Shown: in pieces, positions 33,876 through 43,368 of the stretch
How positions within the stretch are numbered: the first letter of the stretch is position 1
Layout of the letters: every line of letters starts with the position of its first letter
Assembly (NCBI RefSeq): GCF_019635935.1
Contig: NZ_JAHBYN010000001.1
Coordinates: 558,001 to 622,000, forward strand
Length of the DNA stretch: 64,000 nucleotides
Origin: Parvibaculum sp.
Lineage (GTDB): Bacteria; Pseudomonadota; Alphaproteobacteria; Parvibaculales; Parvibaculaceae
Reading direction: 5' to 3'
Program-made: the position numbers and the translations under genes
Notes under the pieces: model-generated
What the model was told of the DNA's origin: nothing
Seen by the model: only the letters and a program-made list of their open reading frames with translations
Database searches by the model: none

Positions 33876-35807
33876 CTATTCCGGCAACGCGAAGGCCATC
33901 ACATAGTCGCCGAGCTTCGTCGTGGCGCGGGCGTGACCACCCGCCGCAATGACGACATATTGGCGGCCTTCCCACTCATAGGTCATGGGCGTCGCCTGAC
34001 CGCCAGCCGGCAGCCGGCCTTTCCAGAGTTCGGCGCCCGTCGCGGCATCGAAAGCGCGCAGATAATCGTCCATCGCCGCGCCGATGAAGACAACGCCGCC
34101 GGCCGTCACGACAGGTCCGCCGAAATTGGGCGTGCCGAGTTTCCACGGCAGCGGGAAAGGCGCGAGGTCGCGCACCGTGCCGAGCACACTTTCCCATACG
34201 ATCGTGCCGTCATTGAGGTCGATCGCATGCAGCATGCCCCAAGGTGGCGGATTGCAAGGCAGATCCAGCGGCGAGAGAAGCAGGTCGCGCTTCATACCCC
34301 ATGCCGTTCCTTCCTGCGGCGAGATTTCCTTCTTCGGCTCCGCAGCCTTGGCCGCAGCGAAATCCGCGCGCGGGATCAGCGTGACGATGTGGGCGGCGCG
34401 GCTGGTGTTGACATACATGATCTGGCTCGCCGGGTCGAAAGCCATGCCGCCCCAGTTGGCGCCGCCGCCGGTGAAGGGGAATAGGATCGTTCCCTGTTCC
34501 GACGGAGGCGTATAGAGACCTTCGGAGCGCGCACCGGCGATCTCTTCGCGACAGGCCTTGCGGTCCCAGAAAGTAAGACCCCAGGCATCGTCGGGCGTCA
34601 GATGTTGCGGCACCAGCGGCGGCGGCGCGATCGGGAAAGGCTGCGTCGGTGACAACACCTCGCCGAGCACACCACCCTGCGGCACCTGCCGTTCCTCGAT
34701 CTCGAACACCGGTTCGCCGGTATCGCGGTCGAAGACGAAGACGAAACCCTGTTTCGTCACCTGCACGACTGCGTCGAGTGGCTTGCCGTCGCGCTGCAAG
34801 GTCACGAGGCTCGGCTGCGCCGGCAAATCATAGTCCCAGACGTCGTGATGCACGGTCTGGAAATGCCAGCGGACGTTGCCGGTCTCGGCTTCGAGCGCAA
34901 CGACGGAATTTGCATAGCGGTTGTCGCCAATCCGCTCGCCGCCGAAGAAGTCCGGCGAGGGCGACGACGTCGGCAGGAAAAAAAGGCCGCGTGCTTCGTC
35001 GGCCGACATCGGCGCCCAGACATTGGCATGGCCGGTGCGTTCGGCCGAGCCGTACTGCCAGTCGTCGGGGAAATCTTCCGCGCCGCGCGCGACGGGGTTG
35101 AAGTCCCAGAGTGCAGCGCCGGTGCGCGCATCATAGGCGCGCACCGTGCCGCTCGGCGCATCGGCACGCCGATTGTCGCTGATCGCCGAGCCGATGATGA
35201 CGACACCGCGCGCGACGGCGGGCGGCGAGGTGATGTGGAATTCACCGGGTCCGACGAGTTCCATACCCGGATCGACTTGCACCTGCCCTTCCGCACCGAA
35301 ACCGAGACAAGGCTGACCCGTCGGCGCGTCGAGCGCGATGAGGCGCGAGTCGACCGTGCCCATGAAGAGCCGCGACGCGCAGAGATCGCCGGGCGCTGCC
35401 TCGGCATCCGTCCATTGCGTGACGCCGCGGCAAACGAACTGATTGGCCGGCCGGTAGCCGCCTTTGACCTCGGGATCGTAGCGCCACTTCTCGGCGCCCG
35501 TGCCGGGATCGAGCGCGATGACTTCATTGAAGGGTGAACAGAAGATCAGCGATCCGGCGACGAGGATCGGCGTCCCCTCGAAAGCGGAATACTTCATGTC
35601 GTCGGCACGGGTCTTCATGTCGCCGGTCCGGTAGGTCCAGACGGGTTTCAGCGTACCGACATTGGCGGGCGTGATCTGCGCCGCCGCCGAGTGGCGCTGG
35701 CCGCCGGCGTCGCCACCATAATGGCTCCAGCCTGCCGCCACTGCCGGGACGGCCAGGCAAATGGAGATCAGAGCGCCAAAGACAAAGACAGAGTGCCGCA
35801 GGAACAT
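33876..35807 (-). CDS. Periplasmic PQQ-dependent dehydrogenase (GDH/QDH type)
   Basis: The 643-aa protein has a signal peptide (MFLRHSVFVFGALISICLAV...AVAAG) and an eight-bladed quinoprotein propeller. Typical stretches are GWSHYGGDAGGQRHS, VWTYRTGDMKTRADDMK, ANQFVCRGVTQW and GTVRAYDARTGAALWDFNP. It resembles the glucose/quinate dehydrogenase branch but lacks the N-terminal membrane spans of those enzymes, so it is soluble. It would oxidise an alcohol or sugar and pass electrons to the respiratory chain. No PQQ synthesis or cytochrome gene is in the window. AAGGGG precedes ATG 35807. The upstream operator indicates TetR control. Confidence 0.88.
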   Translation of the reverse strand: MFLRHSVFVFGALISICLAVPAVAAGWSHYGGDAGGQRHSAAAQITPANVGTLKPVWTYRTGDMKTRADDMKYSAFEGTPILVAGSLIFCSPFNEVIALDPGTGAEKWRYDPEVKGGYRPANQFVCRGVTQWTDAEAAPGDLCASRLFMGTVDSRLIALDAPTGQPCLGFGAEGQVQVDPGMELVGPGEFHITSPPAVARGVVIIGSAISDNRRADAPSGTVRAYDARTGAALWDFNPVARGAEDFPDDWQYGSAERTGHANVWAPMSADEARGLFFLPTSSPSPDFFGGERIGDNRYANSVVALEAETGNVRWHFQTVHHDVWDYDLPAQPSLVTLQRDGKPLDAVVQVTKQGFVFVFDRDTGEPVFEIEERQVPQGGVLGEVLSPTQPFPIAPPPLVPQHLTPDDAWGLTFWDRKACREEIAGARSEGLYTPPSEQGTILFPFTGGGANWGGMAFDPASQIMYVNTSRAAHIVTLIPRADFAAAKAAEPKKEISPQEGTAWGMKRDLLLSPLDLPCNPPPWGMLHAIDLNDGTIVWESVLGTVRDLAPFPLPWKLGTPNFGGPVVTAGGVVFIGAAMDDYLRAFDAATGAELWKGRLPAGGQATPMTYEWEGRQYVVIAAGGHARATTKLGDYVMAFALPE

Positions 35808-35817
35808 CGGAGACCCC

Positions 35818-35846
35818 TTGTTAAATGAATGGTTCATTCATATAAT
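35818..35846 (+). promoter_or_regulatory. Sigma-70-type promoter of tetR-family gene
   Basis: TTGTTA (35818-35823), a 17-bp spacer and TATAAT (35841-35846) make a near-ideal promoter reading towards the TetR-family gene, whose ATG is 80 bp downstream. On the opposite strand TTGCTT and TATATG, also 17 bp apart, could drive the PQQ dehydrogenase. Confidence 0.6.
35825..35841. promoter_or_regulatory. Perfect palindromic operator for the TetR-family regulator
   Basis: ATGAATGGTTCATTCAT is a perfect inverted repeat (7 bp, 3-bp centre). It occupies the spacer of the tetR-side promoter and overlaps the opposite promoter, so one bound dimer would block both divergent genes. Confidence 0.75.
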
Positions 35847-35926
35847 ATTTTTTCATGCTGGAAGCAAGCGACTTGACGAAATCGGCCCCGCCCGGCCTTT
35901 TGGAGCCGCGGCACAAAGGGAAATAA

Positions 35927-36625
35927 ATGAGACGCAAGGCCGAGAATCGACTGGAAGAGATCGCCGAGGCCGCGGTGACCTGCTTCACCGACATGGGCAT
36001 CAAGCGCACCCAGATGGCCGATGTGGCGCGGACGGCAGGCGTTTCGGCCGGGACGCTCTATCTCTACGTCACGAGCAAGGAGGCGCTGTTTCACCTCGCC
36101 ATCCTGAGGGTCTGCGGCCGTCCGCTCGACAAGCTTGCCCTGCCGCTGGCCGACCCCGGAATCGGGGAAACGGTGTCCATTTATGCGGCGCGGGTGGCGG
36201 AAGTCGCCGAATGGCCGGCGCTTCGCGCGGCGCTGGCACCCGGCGCAAAGCCCGACCGCGCAACGCTGGCCGCGATCGGCGGCGAGCTCTACGACATGTT
36301 GCACGAGGCGCGACGCGCCATCTGGCTGCTCGATCACTGCGCGCGCGAAGTCCCGGAATTCGACGCCCTGCTCTCGACCGGCATGCGCAGCCACTACCGC
36401 GACGACATCGCCACCGTGGCGCTGAAAGCCGCCGGCCGGACCGGCGCGCCTGATACAGCACTGCGCCTGGCGGCGCGCCTCGCAATCGAGATCATCGCCT
36501 GGGCGGCGATGCACCGGACGAAAGAGACGACCGCCAACCTGATCGACGGGCTCGACGAGGCCGGGGCCCGGAAAACGGCCACCGAAAGCTTTGCCGCTGT
36601 TTTGCTGGCCGCAACGGGGGCGTGA
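35927..36625 (+). CDS. TetR/AcrR-family transcriptional regulator
   Basis: The 232-aa protein has the TetR DNA-binding domain at residues 5-60 (EIAEAAVTCFTDMGIKRTQM then VARTAGVSAGTLYLYVTSKE) and a helical ligand-binding domain behind it. It is divergent from the PQQ dehydrogenase gene, and the palindrome between them is its probable operator. The likely logic is repression of the dehydrogenase and of its own gene, relieved by an alcohol or related ligand. ATG 35927 follows AAAGGGAAA. Confidence 0.9.
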   Translation: MRRKAENRLEEIAEAAVTCFTDMGIKRTQMADVARTAGVSAGTLYLYVTSKEALFHLAILRVCGRPLDKLALPLADPGIGETVSIYAARVAEVAEWPALRAALAPGAKPDRATLAAIGGELYDMLHEARRAIWLLDHCAREVPEFDALLSTGMRSHYRDDIATVALKAAGRTGAPDTALRLAARLAIEIIAWAAMHRTKETTANLIDGLDEAGARKTATESFAAVLLAATGA

Positions 36626-36724
36626 TTAGCTCCATTCTGGAGACAAATCGCAGCGTTTTAAGGGCTTTTTATTGCTTTACGGGCGACATTGCTTGAACTG
36701 CCGTTAGAACAGGCGCTCCCAGCA

Positions 36725-37252
36725 ATGTTTGCCAGCCTCCAGAAACCCAAGGACGCGCGGCCCTCGCCGGCCGACGATGTCCAGATCGAAACGGATGTGG
36801 TGCAGATCCCGGCGCCGGAGCATCCGCTGTCGCTGGCCTTGCTCGATTTCTGGAGCCGTCACCGGCAAGGCGACCGCCTGTTGCGCCGGGCCGACCTTCC
36901 CTGCCGCGAGATGAGCGCGCTGCTGCCGAACATTTTCGTGCTGGAACCGCTGGACCCCGAAGGCGCCGACTGGCGGCTGCGGTTGATTGGCACGCAACTG
37001 ACAGGCTGGCTGGGCTTCGATCCGACCGGCAAGGCGATCTCGGAGATCTATCGGCCCGAATGCGTGGCCGACAACGCCGAAGTCTATCGGGAAGTGACGC
37101 GGGACCGCGTCGTCCATGCGACGCAAGGGCGGCTTTGCGGCATCAACCGCGATTTCCTGAAGCTCGAGATCCTGCATCTGCCGATGGAAGGCACGACGCC
37201 GCAGGACATGCTGCTGCTTGGCAGCATTTCGATCTTTCCCGAAAACGGATGA
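36725..37252 (+). CDS. PAS_5 family (PF07310-like) protein
   Basis: The 175-aa product matches the alphaproteobacterial stand-alone PAS family: LALLDFWSRHRQGDRLLRRA, LLPNIFVLEPLDPEGADWRL and RLIGTQLTGWLGFDPTGKAI are its landmarks. These proteins are single PAS-fold sensors of unknown partner, some linked to c-di-GMP or stress. ATG 36725 has a poor ribosome site; TTG 36689 gives a 12-residue longer form. It follows the TetR gene by 99 bp. Confidence 0.8.
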   Translation: MFASLQKPKDARPSPADDVQIETDVVQIPAPEHPLSLALLDFWSRHRQGDRLLRRADLPCREMSALLPNIFVLEPLDPEGADWRLRLIGTQLTGWLGFDPTGKAISEIYRPECVADNAEVYREVTRDRVVHATQGRLCGINRDFLKLEILHLPMEGTTPQDMLLLGSISIFPENG

Positions 37253-37261
37253 AGTGGCGCG

Positions 37262-37579
37262 TCAGCTCTGAAGCTGGCGGATCGCCTCTTCCATCAGCTC
37301 GTCCATCGTGCGGCGAAGCTGGTGGTCGGACTGCTCGACGCCGGCCGCGTCGAAATCGGCGCGCACCTTGTCGAACACGTCCTGGTCGCCCGCTTCCTTG
37401 AGGTCCGAGGTGACCACATCCTGCGCATAGGCTTCCGCATCCGCGCCCGACTTGCCCAGCAGCCCGGCCGCCCACAACCCGAGCAGCTTGTTGCGGCGCG
37501 CATTGGCCTTGAAGCGCAATTCCTCGTCGTGAGCGAACTTCTTCTCGAAACCGTCTTGGCGCTTGTCGAAGGTGGACAT
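37262..37579 (-). CDS. ATPase inhibitor subunit zeta (DUF1476)
   Basis: The 105-aa protein matches the zeta family: FDKRQDGFEKKFAHDEELRF, RRNKLLGLWAAGLLG and the C-terminal QLRRTMDELMEEAIRQ. In Paracoccus and relatives, zeta is a natural inhibitor of F1-ATPase: its N-terminus inserts between catalytic subunits and blocks wasteful ATP hydrolysis. The family is a marker for alphaproteobacteria. It is divergent from purC, a neighbourhood shared with several genomes of the class. Confidence 0.93.
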   Translation of the reverse strand: MSTFDKRQDGFEKKFAHDEELRFKANARRNKLLGLWAAGLLGKSGADAEAYAQDVVTSDLKEAGDQDVFDKVRADFDAAGVEQSDHQLRRTMDELMEEAIRQLQS

Positions 37580-37900
37580 GGGACCGGGTCACTCCGTTCA
37601 AGGGTCGGGTACCGGCGGCGCGGGCGCCGCAGCGGCACAAAAACTGGCCCTAGGCATAGCCGCCCGGCCCCGCCAAATCAACCGCGATCGCAGACCCGGA
37701 GGGGCGCTGCGACGAAATAGCTAAGATGCTGATTTTTCGGGCATTTCATGGCGATGTGCAGTGCGGCGAAACGGCGCCATACGCGCATTGTATCGCCCCC
37801 GCCCTTGAGTTAACTTGCGCACGCCGAAGGGCCGATTCCGCAAGCCGCCCTCCGCGCTCCCTCCGCTTGAGCTTCCGGGCAAACCGATTGGAATCACGAC
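37580..37900. other. Divergent intergenic region between zeta and purC
   Basis: The 321-bp gap separates divergent genes and must hold both promoters. I see no clear -35/-10 pair, palindrome or riboswitch-like fold. A single TTAACTTGCGC-type AT-poor stretch gives no decisive signal. Confidence 0.4.
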
Positions 37901-38662
37901 ATGAGCCGGCGCAGACGCGTTTATGAAGGCAAGGCCAAGGTGCTGTATGAAGGCCCCGAGCCCGGCACGCTCGTCCAGCATTTCAAGGACGACGCCACCG
38001 CCTTCAACAACCAGAAGCGCGCGATCATCGAGGGCAAGGGCGTCCTCAACAACCGGATTTCGGAATTCATTTTCACGCGGCTGAACGACATCGGCGTGCC
38101 GACGCATTTCATCCGCTCGATCAACATGCGCGAGCAGTTGATCCGCGAGGTCGAGATCATCCCTTGCGAGGTCGTGGTGCGCAATGTTGCCGCCGGCTCG
38201 CTGTCGAAGCGGCTCGGCATCGAGGAAGGCACGGCCCTGCCGCGCTCGATCATCGAGTTCTATTACAAGAGCGACGATCTCGGCGATCCGATGGTGTCGG
38301 AAGAACACATCACCGCCTTCGGCTGGGCGACGCCGCAGGAAATCGACGACATGATGGCGCTGGCGCTGCGCATCAACGACTTCATGACCGGGCTTTTTCT
38401 CGGCATCGGCATCCGCCTCGTCGACTTCAAGGTCGAGTTCGGTCGGCTCTATGAGGGCGACATGGTGCGCGTGGTGCTGGCCGACGAGATCAGCCCGGAT
38501 TCATGCCGGCTCTGGGACATCCGTTCCAACGACAAGCTCGACAAGGACCGGTTTCGCCGCGACATGGGCGGCCTGATCGAAGCCTATCAGGAAGTGGCGC
38601 GCCGCCTCGGCATTCTCTTCGAGAACGAGCCGAAGCGCAGTGGCCCGAAGCTGGTGAAGTAA
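37901..38662 (+). CDS. purC: SAICAR synthetase
   Basis: The 253-aa enzyme joins aspartate to CAIR with ATP, giving SAICAR. Motifs are [61 protein letters not shown] and [14 protein letters not shown]. The length is normal. It is first of a cluster purC-purS-purQ-purL-bolA-grxD with gaps of 13, 2, overlapping, 30 and 40 bp, so the genes are probably one operon. Confidence 0.97.
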   Translation: MSRRRRVYEGKAKVLYEGPEPGTLVQHFKDDATAFNNQKRAIIEGKGVLNNRISEFIFTRLNDIGVPTHFIRSINMREQLIREVEIIPCEVVVRNVAAGSLSKRLGIEEGTALPRSIIEFYYKSDDLGDPMVSEEHITAFGWATPQEIDDMMALALRINDFMTGLFLGIGIRLVDFKVEFGRLYEGDMVRVVLADEISPDSCRLWDIRSNDKLDKDRFRRDMGGLIEAYQEVARRLGILFENEPKRSGPKLVK

Positions 38663-38675
38663 GGAACGACGACGC

Positions 38676-38921
38676 ATGAAGGCCCGTATCAAAGTCACGC
38701 TGAAGAACGGCGTTCTCGACCCGCAGGGAAAAGCCATCGAAGGGGCGCTCGGCGCGTTGGGTTTCTCGGGCGTCGAAAGCGTGCGTCAGGGAAAATATAT
38801 CGAGGTCGAACTGGCCGAGAAAGACCGCGCGAAAGCCGCCGCCGCCATCGACGAGATGTGCAAGAAGCTGCTGGCCAACACCGTGATCGAGAACTACGCG
38901 GTGGAGCTCGACGAGAAGTGA
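38676..38921 (+). CDS. purS: FGAM synthase subunit PurS
   Basis: The 81-aa protein ([20 protein letters not shown], then [20 protein letters not shown]) is the small structural subunit of the three-part phosphoribosylformylglycinamidine synthase. It bridges PurQ and PurL and forms a dimer of beta-alpha-beta units. The following purQ starts two bases after its stop. Confidence 0.95.
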   Translation: MKARIKVTLKNGVLDPQGKAIEGALGALGFSGVESVRQGKYIEVELAEKDRAKAAAAIDEMCKKLLANTVIENYAVELDEK

Positions 38922-38923
38922 GC

Positions 38924-39592
38924 ATGAAGTCCGCCGTCGTTGTCTTCCCCGGATCGAACCGCGAGCGCGATATGCTCTATGCGCTCGAACTGATCACCGG
39001 CGTCAAGCCGCATGCCGTCTGGCACACCGAACGCGAACTGCCCGACGTCGACCTCGTCGTGCTGCCGGGCGGCTTTTCCTATGGCGACTATCTGCGAACA
39101 GGCGCGATTGCAGCGCGCGGCAACATCATGCCCGCCATCGCGAAAGCCGCGGACAAGGGCGTGCGCGTGCTCGGCGTCTGCAACGGCTTCCAGATCCTCT
39201 GCGAGGCGGGGCTTCTGCCCGGCGTGCTGATGCGCAATGCCGGTCTCAAATTCGTCTGCCGGCATGTGAAGCTCGAAGTCGCCAATGCCGACACCGACTT
39301 CACCCGCAAATACGAACGCGGTCAGGTGTGGAACTGTCCGGTCGCGCATGGCGACGGCAATTATTTCACCGACGACGAAACGCTGGCACGCCTCGAAGGC
39401 GAAGGCCGCGTCGGCTTGCGCTACGCCGCCGGCACCAACCCCAACGGTTCGCTCAACGACATCGCCGGCATCCTCAACGAACGCGGCAACGTGTTCGGCC
39501 TGATGCCGCATCCCGAAAACATGATCGAACCGCTGAACGGCGCGACCGACGGGCGCGCGCTTTTCGAAAGCGTGCTGGAGGCCGTGGCGTGA
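38924..39592 (+). CDS. purQ: FGAM synthase glutaminase subunit PurQ
   Basis: The 222-aa class I glutamine amidotransferase supplies ammonia to PurL. The nucleophile Cys is in [14 protein letters not shown] and the His/Glu pair in [13 protein letters not shown]; an oxyanion loop is [17 protein letters not shown]. Start ATG 38924 lies directly behind purS, and its stop overlaps the GTG start of purL (GTGA). Confidence 0.96.
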   Translation: MKSAVVVFPGSNRERDMLYALELITGVKPHAVWHTERELPDVDLVVLPGGFSYGDYLRTGAIAARGNIMPAIAKAADKGVRVLGVCNGFQILCEAGLLPGVLMRNAGLKFVCRHVKLEVANADTDFTRKYERGQVWNCPVAHGDGNYFTDDETLARLEGEGRVGLRYAAGTNPNGSLNDIAGILNERGNVFGLMPHPENMIEPLNGATDGRALFESVLEAVA

Positions 39593-41808
39593 TTCCGAAT
39601 ACCGTTCCCATTACGCCCGAGCTGATCGCCGAACATGGCCTGAAGCCGGACGAATACCAGCGCATTCTCGACCTGATCGGCCGCGAGCCGACGCTGACCG
39701 AACTCGGCATCTTCTCGGCGATGTGGAACGAACACTGCTCCTACAAGTCGTCGAAGAAATGGTTGCGCACCCTGCCGACGACCGGTCCGCGCGTCATCTG
39801 CGGTCCGGGCGAAAATGCCGGCGTCGTCGACATCGGCGACGGACAGGCGATCATCTTCAAGATGGAAAGCCACAATCATCCCTCCTACATCGAACCGCAT
39901 GAAGGTGCGGCGACGGGCGTGGGCGGCATTCTGCGCGACGTCTTCACGATGGGCGCGCGGCCCGTGGCGGCGCTGAACGCGTTGCGCTTCGGCGCGCCCG
40001 ACCATCCGCGCACGCGCCACATCGTTTCGGGCGTCGTCGCCGGCATCGGCGGCTACGGCAATTCCTTCGGCGTGCCGACCATCGGCGGCGAGGTGAATTT
40101 CGATCCGAGCTACAACGGCAACTGCCTCGTCAATGCCTTTGCGGCCGGCCTCGCCGACACCGACAAGATTTTCTATTCGGAAGCGAAAGGCGTCGGCCTG
40201 CCGATCGTTTATCTCGGCTCGAAGACCGGACGCGACGGCATTCACGGCGCGACCATGGCCTCGGCCGAATTCGACGAGGACACGGAAGAAAAACGCCCGA
40301 CCGTCCAGATCGGCGATCCCTTTTCCGAAAAGCTGCTGCTTGAAGCCTGCCTCGAACTAATGGCAACCGGCGCCGTCATCGCCATTCAGGACATGGGCGC
40401 GGCCGGCCTCACCTGCTCGGCCGTCGAAATGGGCGCCAAGGGCGGCCTCGGTGTAGAACTGGATCTCGACAAGGTGCCCTGCCGCGAGGAAGGCATGAGC
40501 GCCTATGAGATGATGCTGTCGGAGAGCCAGGAGCGCATGCTGATGGTGCTCGACCCGGCGCGCGAGAAGGACGCCGAAGCGGTCTTCGTCAAATGGGGCC
40601 TCGATTTCGCGATCATCGGCAAGACGACCGACGATCTGCGCTTCCGCGTTAGCCGCCACGGCGAGGTGATGGCCGACCTGCCGATCAAGGAACTGGGCGA
40701 CCAGGCGCCCGAATACGACCGGCCATGGGTCAAGGGCGCGAAACCAGAATTGCTGGCGCCGCGCGATGTCGCCGCGCCCAACGATGTCGGCGAAGCGCTG
40801 GTGCGCATGATCGCCCTGCCCGACATGTGTTCGCGCCGCTGGGTCTGGGAACAATACGACCACCTCATTCAAGGCAACACGGCGGTCGGCCCCGGCGGCG
40901 ACGCCGCGGTGATCCGCGTCGAACGCCAGAAGAAGGGCCTCGCCTTCACGCTCGACGTGACGCCGCGCTATTGCGCCGCCGATCCGGCGGAAGGCGGCAA
41001 GCAGGCGGTCGCCGAATGCTGGCGCAACCTCACCGCCGTCGGCGCCGAGCCACTCGCCATTACCGACAATCTCAACTTCGGCAATCCCGAAAAGCCCGAC
41101 ATCATGGGCCAGTTCGTCGGCTGCATTCAGGGCATCGGCGAAGCCTGCCGCGCCCTCGACTTCCCGGTCGTCTCCGGCAACGTCTCGCTCTACAACGAAA
41201 CCAACGGCAAGGGCATCCTGCCGACACCCGCGATCGGCGGCGTCGGCCTGCTGCCCGACGTGGCGCAGCGCGCGACCATTCCCTTCAAGGCCGAGGGCGA
41301 GGCCGTGGTGCTGGTTGGCAAGACGAAGGGCCATCTCGGCCAGAGCATCTATCTGCGCGACATCGCCGGACGGAAGGACGACCGCAGTGCGCCGCCGCCG
41401 GTCGACCTTGCGGTGGAGCGCCGCAACGGCGATTTCATCCGCACCGAAATCCGCGCCGGAAGCCTGAGCGCCGTTCACGATGTTTCCGACGGTGGCGTAT
41501 TGGTGGCGCTGGCCGAAATGGCGATCGCAAGCGGCATCGGCGCCTCGATTACCCCGGAGGCTGGACTGCCGCTCCATGCCTGGGCTTTCGGCGAGGATCA
41601 GGCCCGCTATCTGGTGACGATGCCCGCAAACGGCGCCGAAAGCTTCATCGCCCGCGCCGCAAAGGCCGGCGTTCCGGCGCTGCGCATCGGCACCACCGGC
41701 GGCAGCGAATTGACACTGGCGGGCGCCACTCCCATATCATTGGTGGAACTTGGCGTCGCACACGAGGGCTGGTTGCCTGCCTATATGGCCAAAGGCGCCG
41801 AGCTGTGA
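39589..41808 (+). CDS. purL: FGAM synthase subunit PurL
   Basis: The 739-aa small-type PurL uses ATP and PurQ-derived ammonia to convert FGAR to FGAM. Marks are [35 protein letters not shown], and the second half repeat with [11 protein letters not shown]. The GTG start overlaps the purQ stop by four bases, which indicates coupled translation giving matched amounts of the subunits. No purF follows as in many other taxa; bolA and grxD come instead. Confidence 0.96.
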   Translation: MIPNTVPITPELIAEHGLKPDEYQRILDLIGREPTLTELGIFSAMWNEHCSYKSSKKWLRTLPTTGPRVICGPGENAGVVDIGDGQAIIFKMESHNHPSYIEPHEGAATGVGGILRDVFTMGARPVAALNALRFGAPDHPRTRHIVSGVVAGIGGYGNSFGVPTIGGEVNFDPSYNGNCLVNAFAAGLADTDKIFYSEAKGVGLPIVYLGSKTGRDGIHGATMASAEFDEDTEEKRPTVQIGDPFSEKLLLEACLELMATGAVIAIQDMGAAGLTCSAVEMGAKGGLGVELDLDKVPCREEGMSAYEMMLSESQERMLMVLDPAREKDAEAVFVKWGLDFAIIGKTTDDLRFRVSRHGEVMADLPIKELGDQAPEYDRPWVKGAKPELLAPRDVAAPNDVGEALVRMIALPDMCSRRWVWEQYDHLIQGNTAVGPGGDAAVIRVERQKKGLAFTLDVTPRYCAADPAEGGKQAVAECWRNLTAVGAEPLAITDNLNFGNPEKPDIMGQFVGCIQGIGEACRALDFPVVSGNVSLYNETNGKGILPTPAIGGVGLLPDVAQRATIPFKAEGEAVVLVGKTKGHLGQSIYLRDIAGRKDDRSAPPPVDLAVERRNGDFIRTEIRAGSLSAVHDVSDGGVLVALAEMAIASGIGASITPEAGLPLHAWAFGEDQARYLVTMPANGAESFIARAAKAGVPALRIGTTGGSELTLAGATPISLVELGVAHEGWLPAYMAKGAEL

Positions 41809-41838
41809 CCGCCGCCACGAACCGGGAGACGCGCTGAC

Positions 41839-42075
41839 ATGGCCATGACCGCCTCGGATATCGAACGCCTGATCAAGGAGGCGCTTCCCGACGCGATCGT
41901 CGACATTCGCGATCTCGCCGGCGACGGCGACCACTACGCGGCGAATGTCATCTCGGCGGCCTTCCGGGGCAAGACCCGCGTGCAGCAGCACCAGATGGTC
42001 TACAGCGCGCTGAAAGGCGGCATGGGCAACGAGCTTCACGCATTGGCGCTGCAAACCAGCGCGCCGCAGGACTGA
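41839..42075 (+). CDS. BolA-family protein
   Basis: The 78-aa protein shows the BolA class II KH-like fold with [19 protein letters not shown] and the [20 protein letters not shown] motif; the His is a ligand of the shared iron-sulfur cluster. BolA proteins pair with CGFS monothiol glutaredoxins, and one is encoded just 40 bp downstream. The pair probably carries or senses [2Fe-2S] clusters. Confidence 0.93.
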   Translation: MAMTASDIERLIKEALPDAIVDIRDLAGDGDHYAANVISAAFRGKTRVQQHQMVYSALKGGMGNELHALALQTSAPQD

Positions 42076-42115
42076 AACAAACGCCGGCAGGACGCGCCGC
42101 GAAAGGACGAACGAG

Positions 42116-42454
42116 ATGAGCGACAATCCGGTTTTCGACCGCATCAAAACCGAAGTGGCAAGCGAGGACGTGGTGCTCTTCATGAAGGGCACGCCCGTCT
42201 TCCCGCAATGCGGCTTCTCCAACGCCGTCGTGCAGGTGCTGACCTATCTCGGCGTCCCCTTCAAGGGCATCGACGTGCTGGCCGACGACGAGATCCGCCA
42301 GGGCATCAAGGAATTCTCCGACTGGCCGACCATTCCGCAATTATATGTGAAGGGCGAATTCGTCGGCGGCTGCGACATCGTCCGCGAAATGTTCGAACAG
42401 GGCGAGCTGCGCGAATACCTCGCCGCCAAGGGCGTCGAAACGCAAGCCGCGTAA
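42116..42454 (+). CDS. grxD: Monothiol glutaredoxin (Grx4 type)
   Basis: The 112-aa protein has the CGFS active site in [19 protein letters not shown], then [20 protein letters not shown]. Such proteins bind a bridging [2Fe-2S] cluster with glutathione and, with BolA, act in iron-sulfur delivery. Immediately adjacent to bolA, it is the last gene of the purine cluster transcript and is followed by a strong terminator. Confidence 0.95.
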   Translation: MSDNPVFDRIKTEVASEDVVLFMKGTPVFPQCGFSNAVVQVLTYLGVPFKGIDVLADDEIRQGIKEFSDWPTIPQLYVKGEFVGGCDIVREMFEQGELREYLAAKGVETQAA

Positions 42455-42475
42455 GAGTTCTTCTCCGGGCAACAA

Positions 42476-42503
42476 AAAAGGCCGCTCGAAAGAGCGGCCT
42501 TTT
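42476..42503. terminator. Bidirectional intrinsic terminator between grxD and rpsD
   Basis: AAAAGGCCGCTC (42476-42487) pairs perfectly with GAGCGGCCTTTT (42492-42503) around a GAAA loop. A run of A on the left and T on the right make it function in both directions for the convergent genes. Confidence 0.9.
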
Positions 42504-42524
42504 CGTTGGTCTTGCGCGCGAGAA

Positions 42525-43145
42525 CTAGCTGCGCGAGTAGAATTCGACGACAAGGTTCGGTTCCATGTGCGCGGCATAGGGCACATCGGCGAAGGCCGGG
42601 ATGCGCACGAATTTCGCGGTCATCTTGTCGTGATCGACTTCGAGATAGTCCGGCGTGTCGCGCTCGGCCGACTGCGCGGCTTCGAGCACCAGCCCAAGCT
42701 GCCGCGACTTCTCGCGGACCGAAACCACATCGCCCTCACGCACCCGGTAGCTCGGCACGTTGACGCGCTTGCCGTTGACCATCACATGGCCGTGCGAAAC
42801 GAACTGGCGCGCGGCGAACACGGTGGGAACGAACTTGGCGCGGTAGACGACGGCGTCGAGACGGCGCTCCAGGAGGCCGATCAGAAGCTCGCCGGTGTCG
42901 CCCCGCAGACGGTCGGCGTCCTTGTAGATGCCGCGGAACTGTTTTTCGGAAATGTTGCCGTAGAAGCCCTTCAGCTTCTGCTTGGCGCGCAGCTGCACGC
43001 CGTAGTCCGAGAGCTTGCCCTTGCGGCGCTGGCCGTGCTGGCCGGGGCCGTACTCGCGGCGGTTGACCGGGCTCTTCGGACGACCCCAGATGTTTTCGCC
43101 CATCCGGCGGTCGATCTTGTACTTGGACTCCTGGCGCTTTGTCAT
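42525..43145 (-). CDS. rpsD: 30S ribosomal protein S4
   Basis: The 206-aa protein is full length: [20 protein letters not shown] at the N-terminus, [20 protein letters not shown], an S4 RNA-binding domain ([36 protein letters not shown]), and VVEFYSRS at the end. S4 is a primary 16S rRNA binder and nucleates 30S assembly. Here it is a lone gene, outside the alpha operon, as usual in alphaproteobacteria. Confidence 0.97.
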   Translation of the reverse strand: MTKRQESKYKIDRRMGENIWGRPKSPVNRREYGPGQHGQRRKGKLSDYGVQLRAKQKLKGFYGNISEKQFRGIYKDADRLRGDTGELLIGLLERRLDAVVYRAKFVPTVFAARQFVSHGHVMVNGKRVNVPSYRVREGDVVSVREKSRQLGLVLEAAQSAERDTPDYLEVDHDKMTAKFVRIPAFADVPYAAHMEPNLVVEFYSRS

Positions 43146-43254
43146 CGCGGTTTCCTTGGTTCGGAAATTAAGGAAACGCGCCCTCCTTTGCCCTTTTCGG
43201 GCCGACAGGGGCTGGCTACAAGCGTCGCCGTCCCCGCGGGTGCGTATTCGAATG

Positions 43255-43287
43255 AAACCGGGCCCCCGAAATGCCGGGAGCCCGTTT
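43255..43287 (-). terminator. Possible terminator after trmJ
   Basis: On the minus strand, AAACGGGCTCCCGG can pair with CCGGGGG...CCCGGTTT with a small bulge, between trmJ and rpsD. The T-run is short (GGTTT), so termination may be partial. Confidence 0.35.
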
Positions 43288-43368
43288 CGAGGCGGGTTTT
43301 AGCGCGGGGGCCAAGCCCTGTCAAACCGCGCAAGGCCGGCCGGGAAACGGGCAGATCCAGGCCTTGTT

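Noticed and set aside
37580..37900. Purine riboswitch or leader upstream of purC
   Set aside because: No purine aptamer core or attenuator-type stem is visible.
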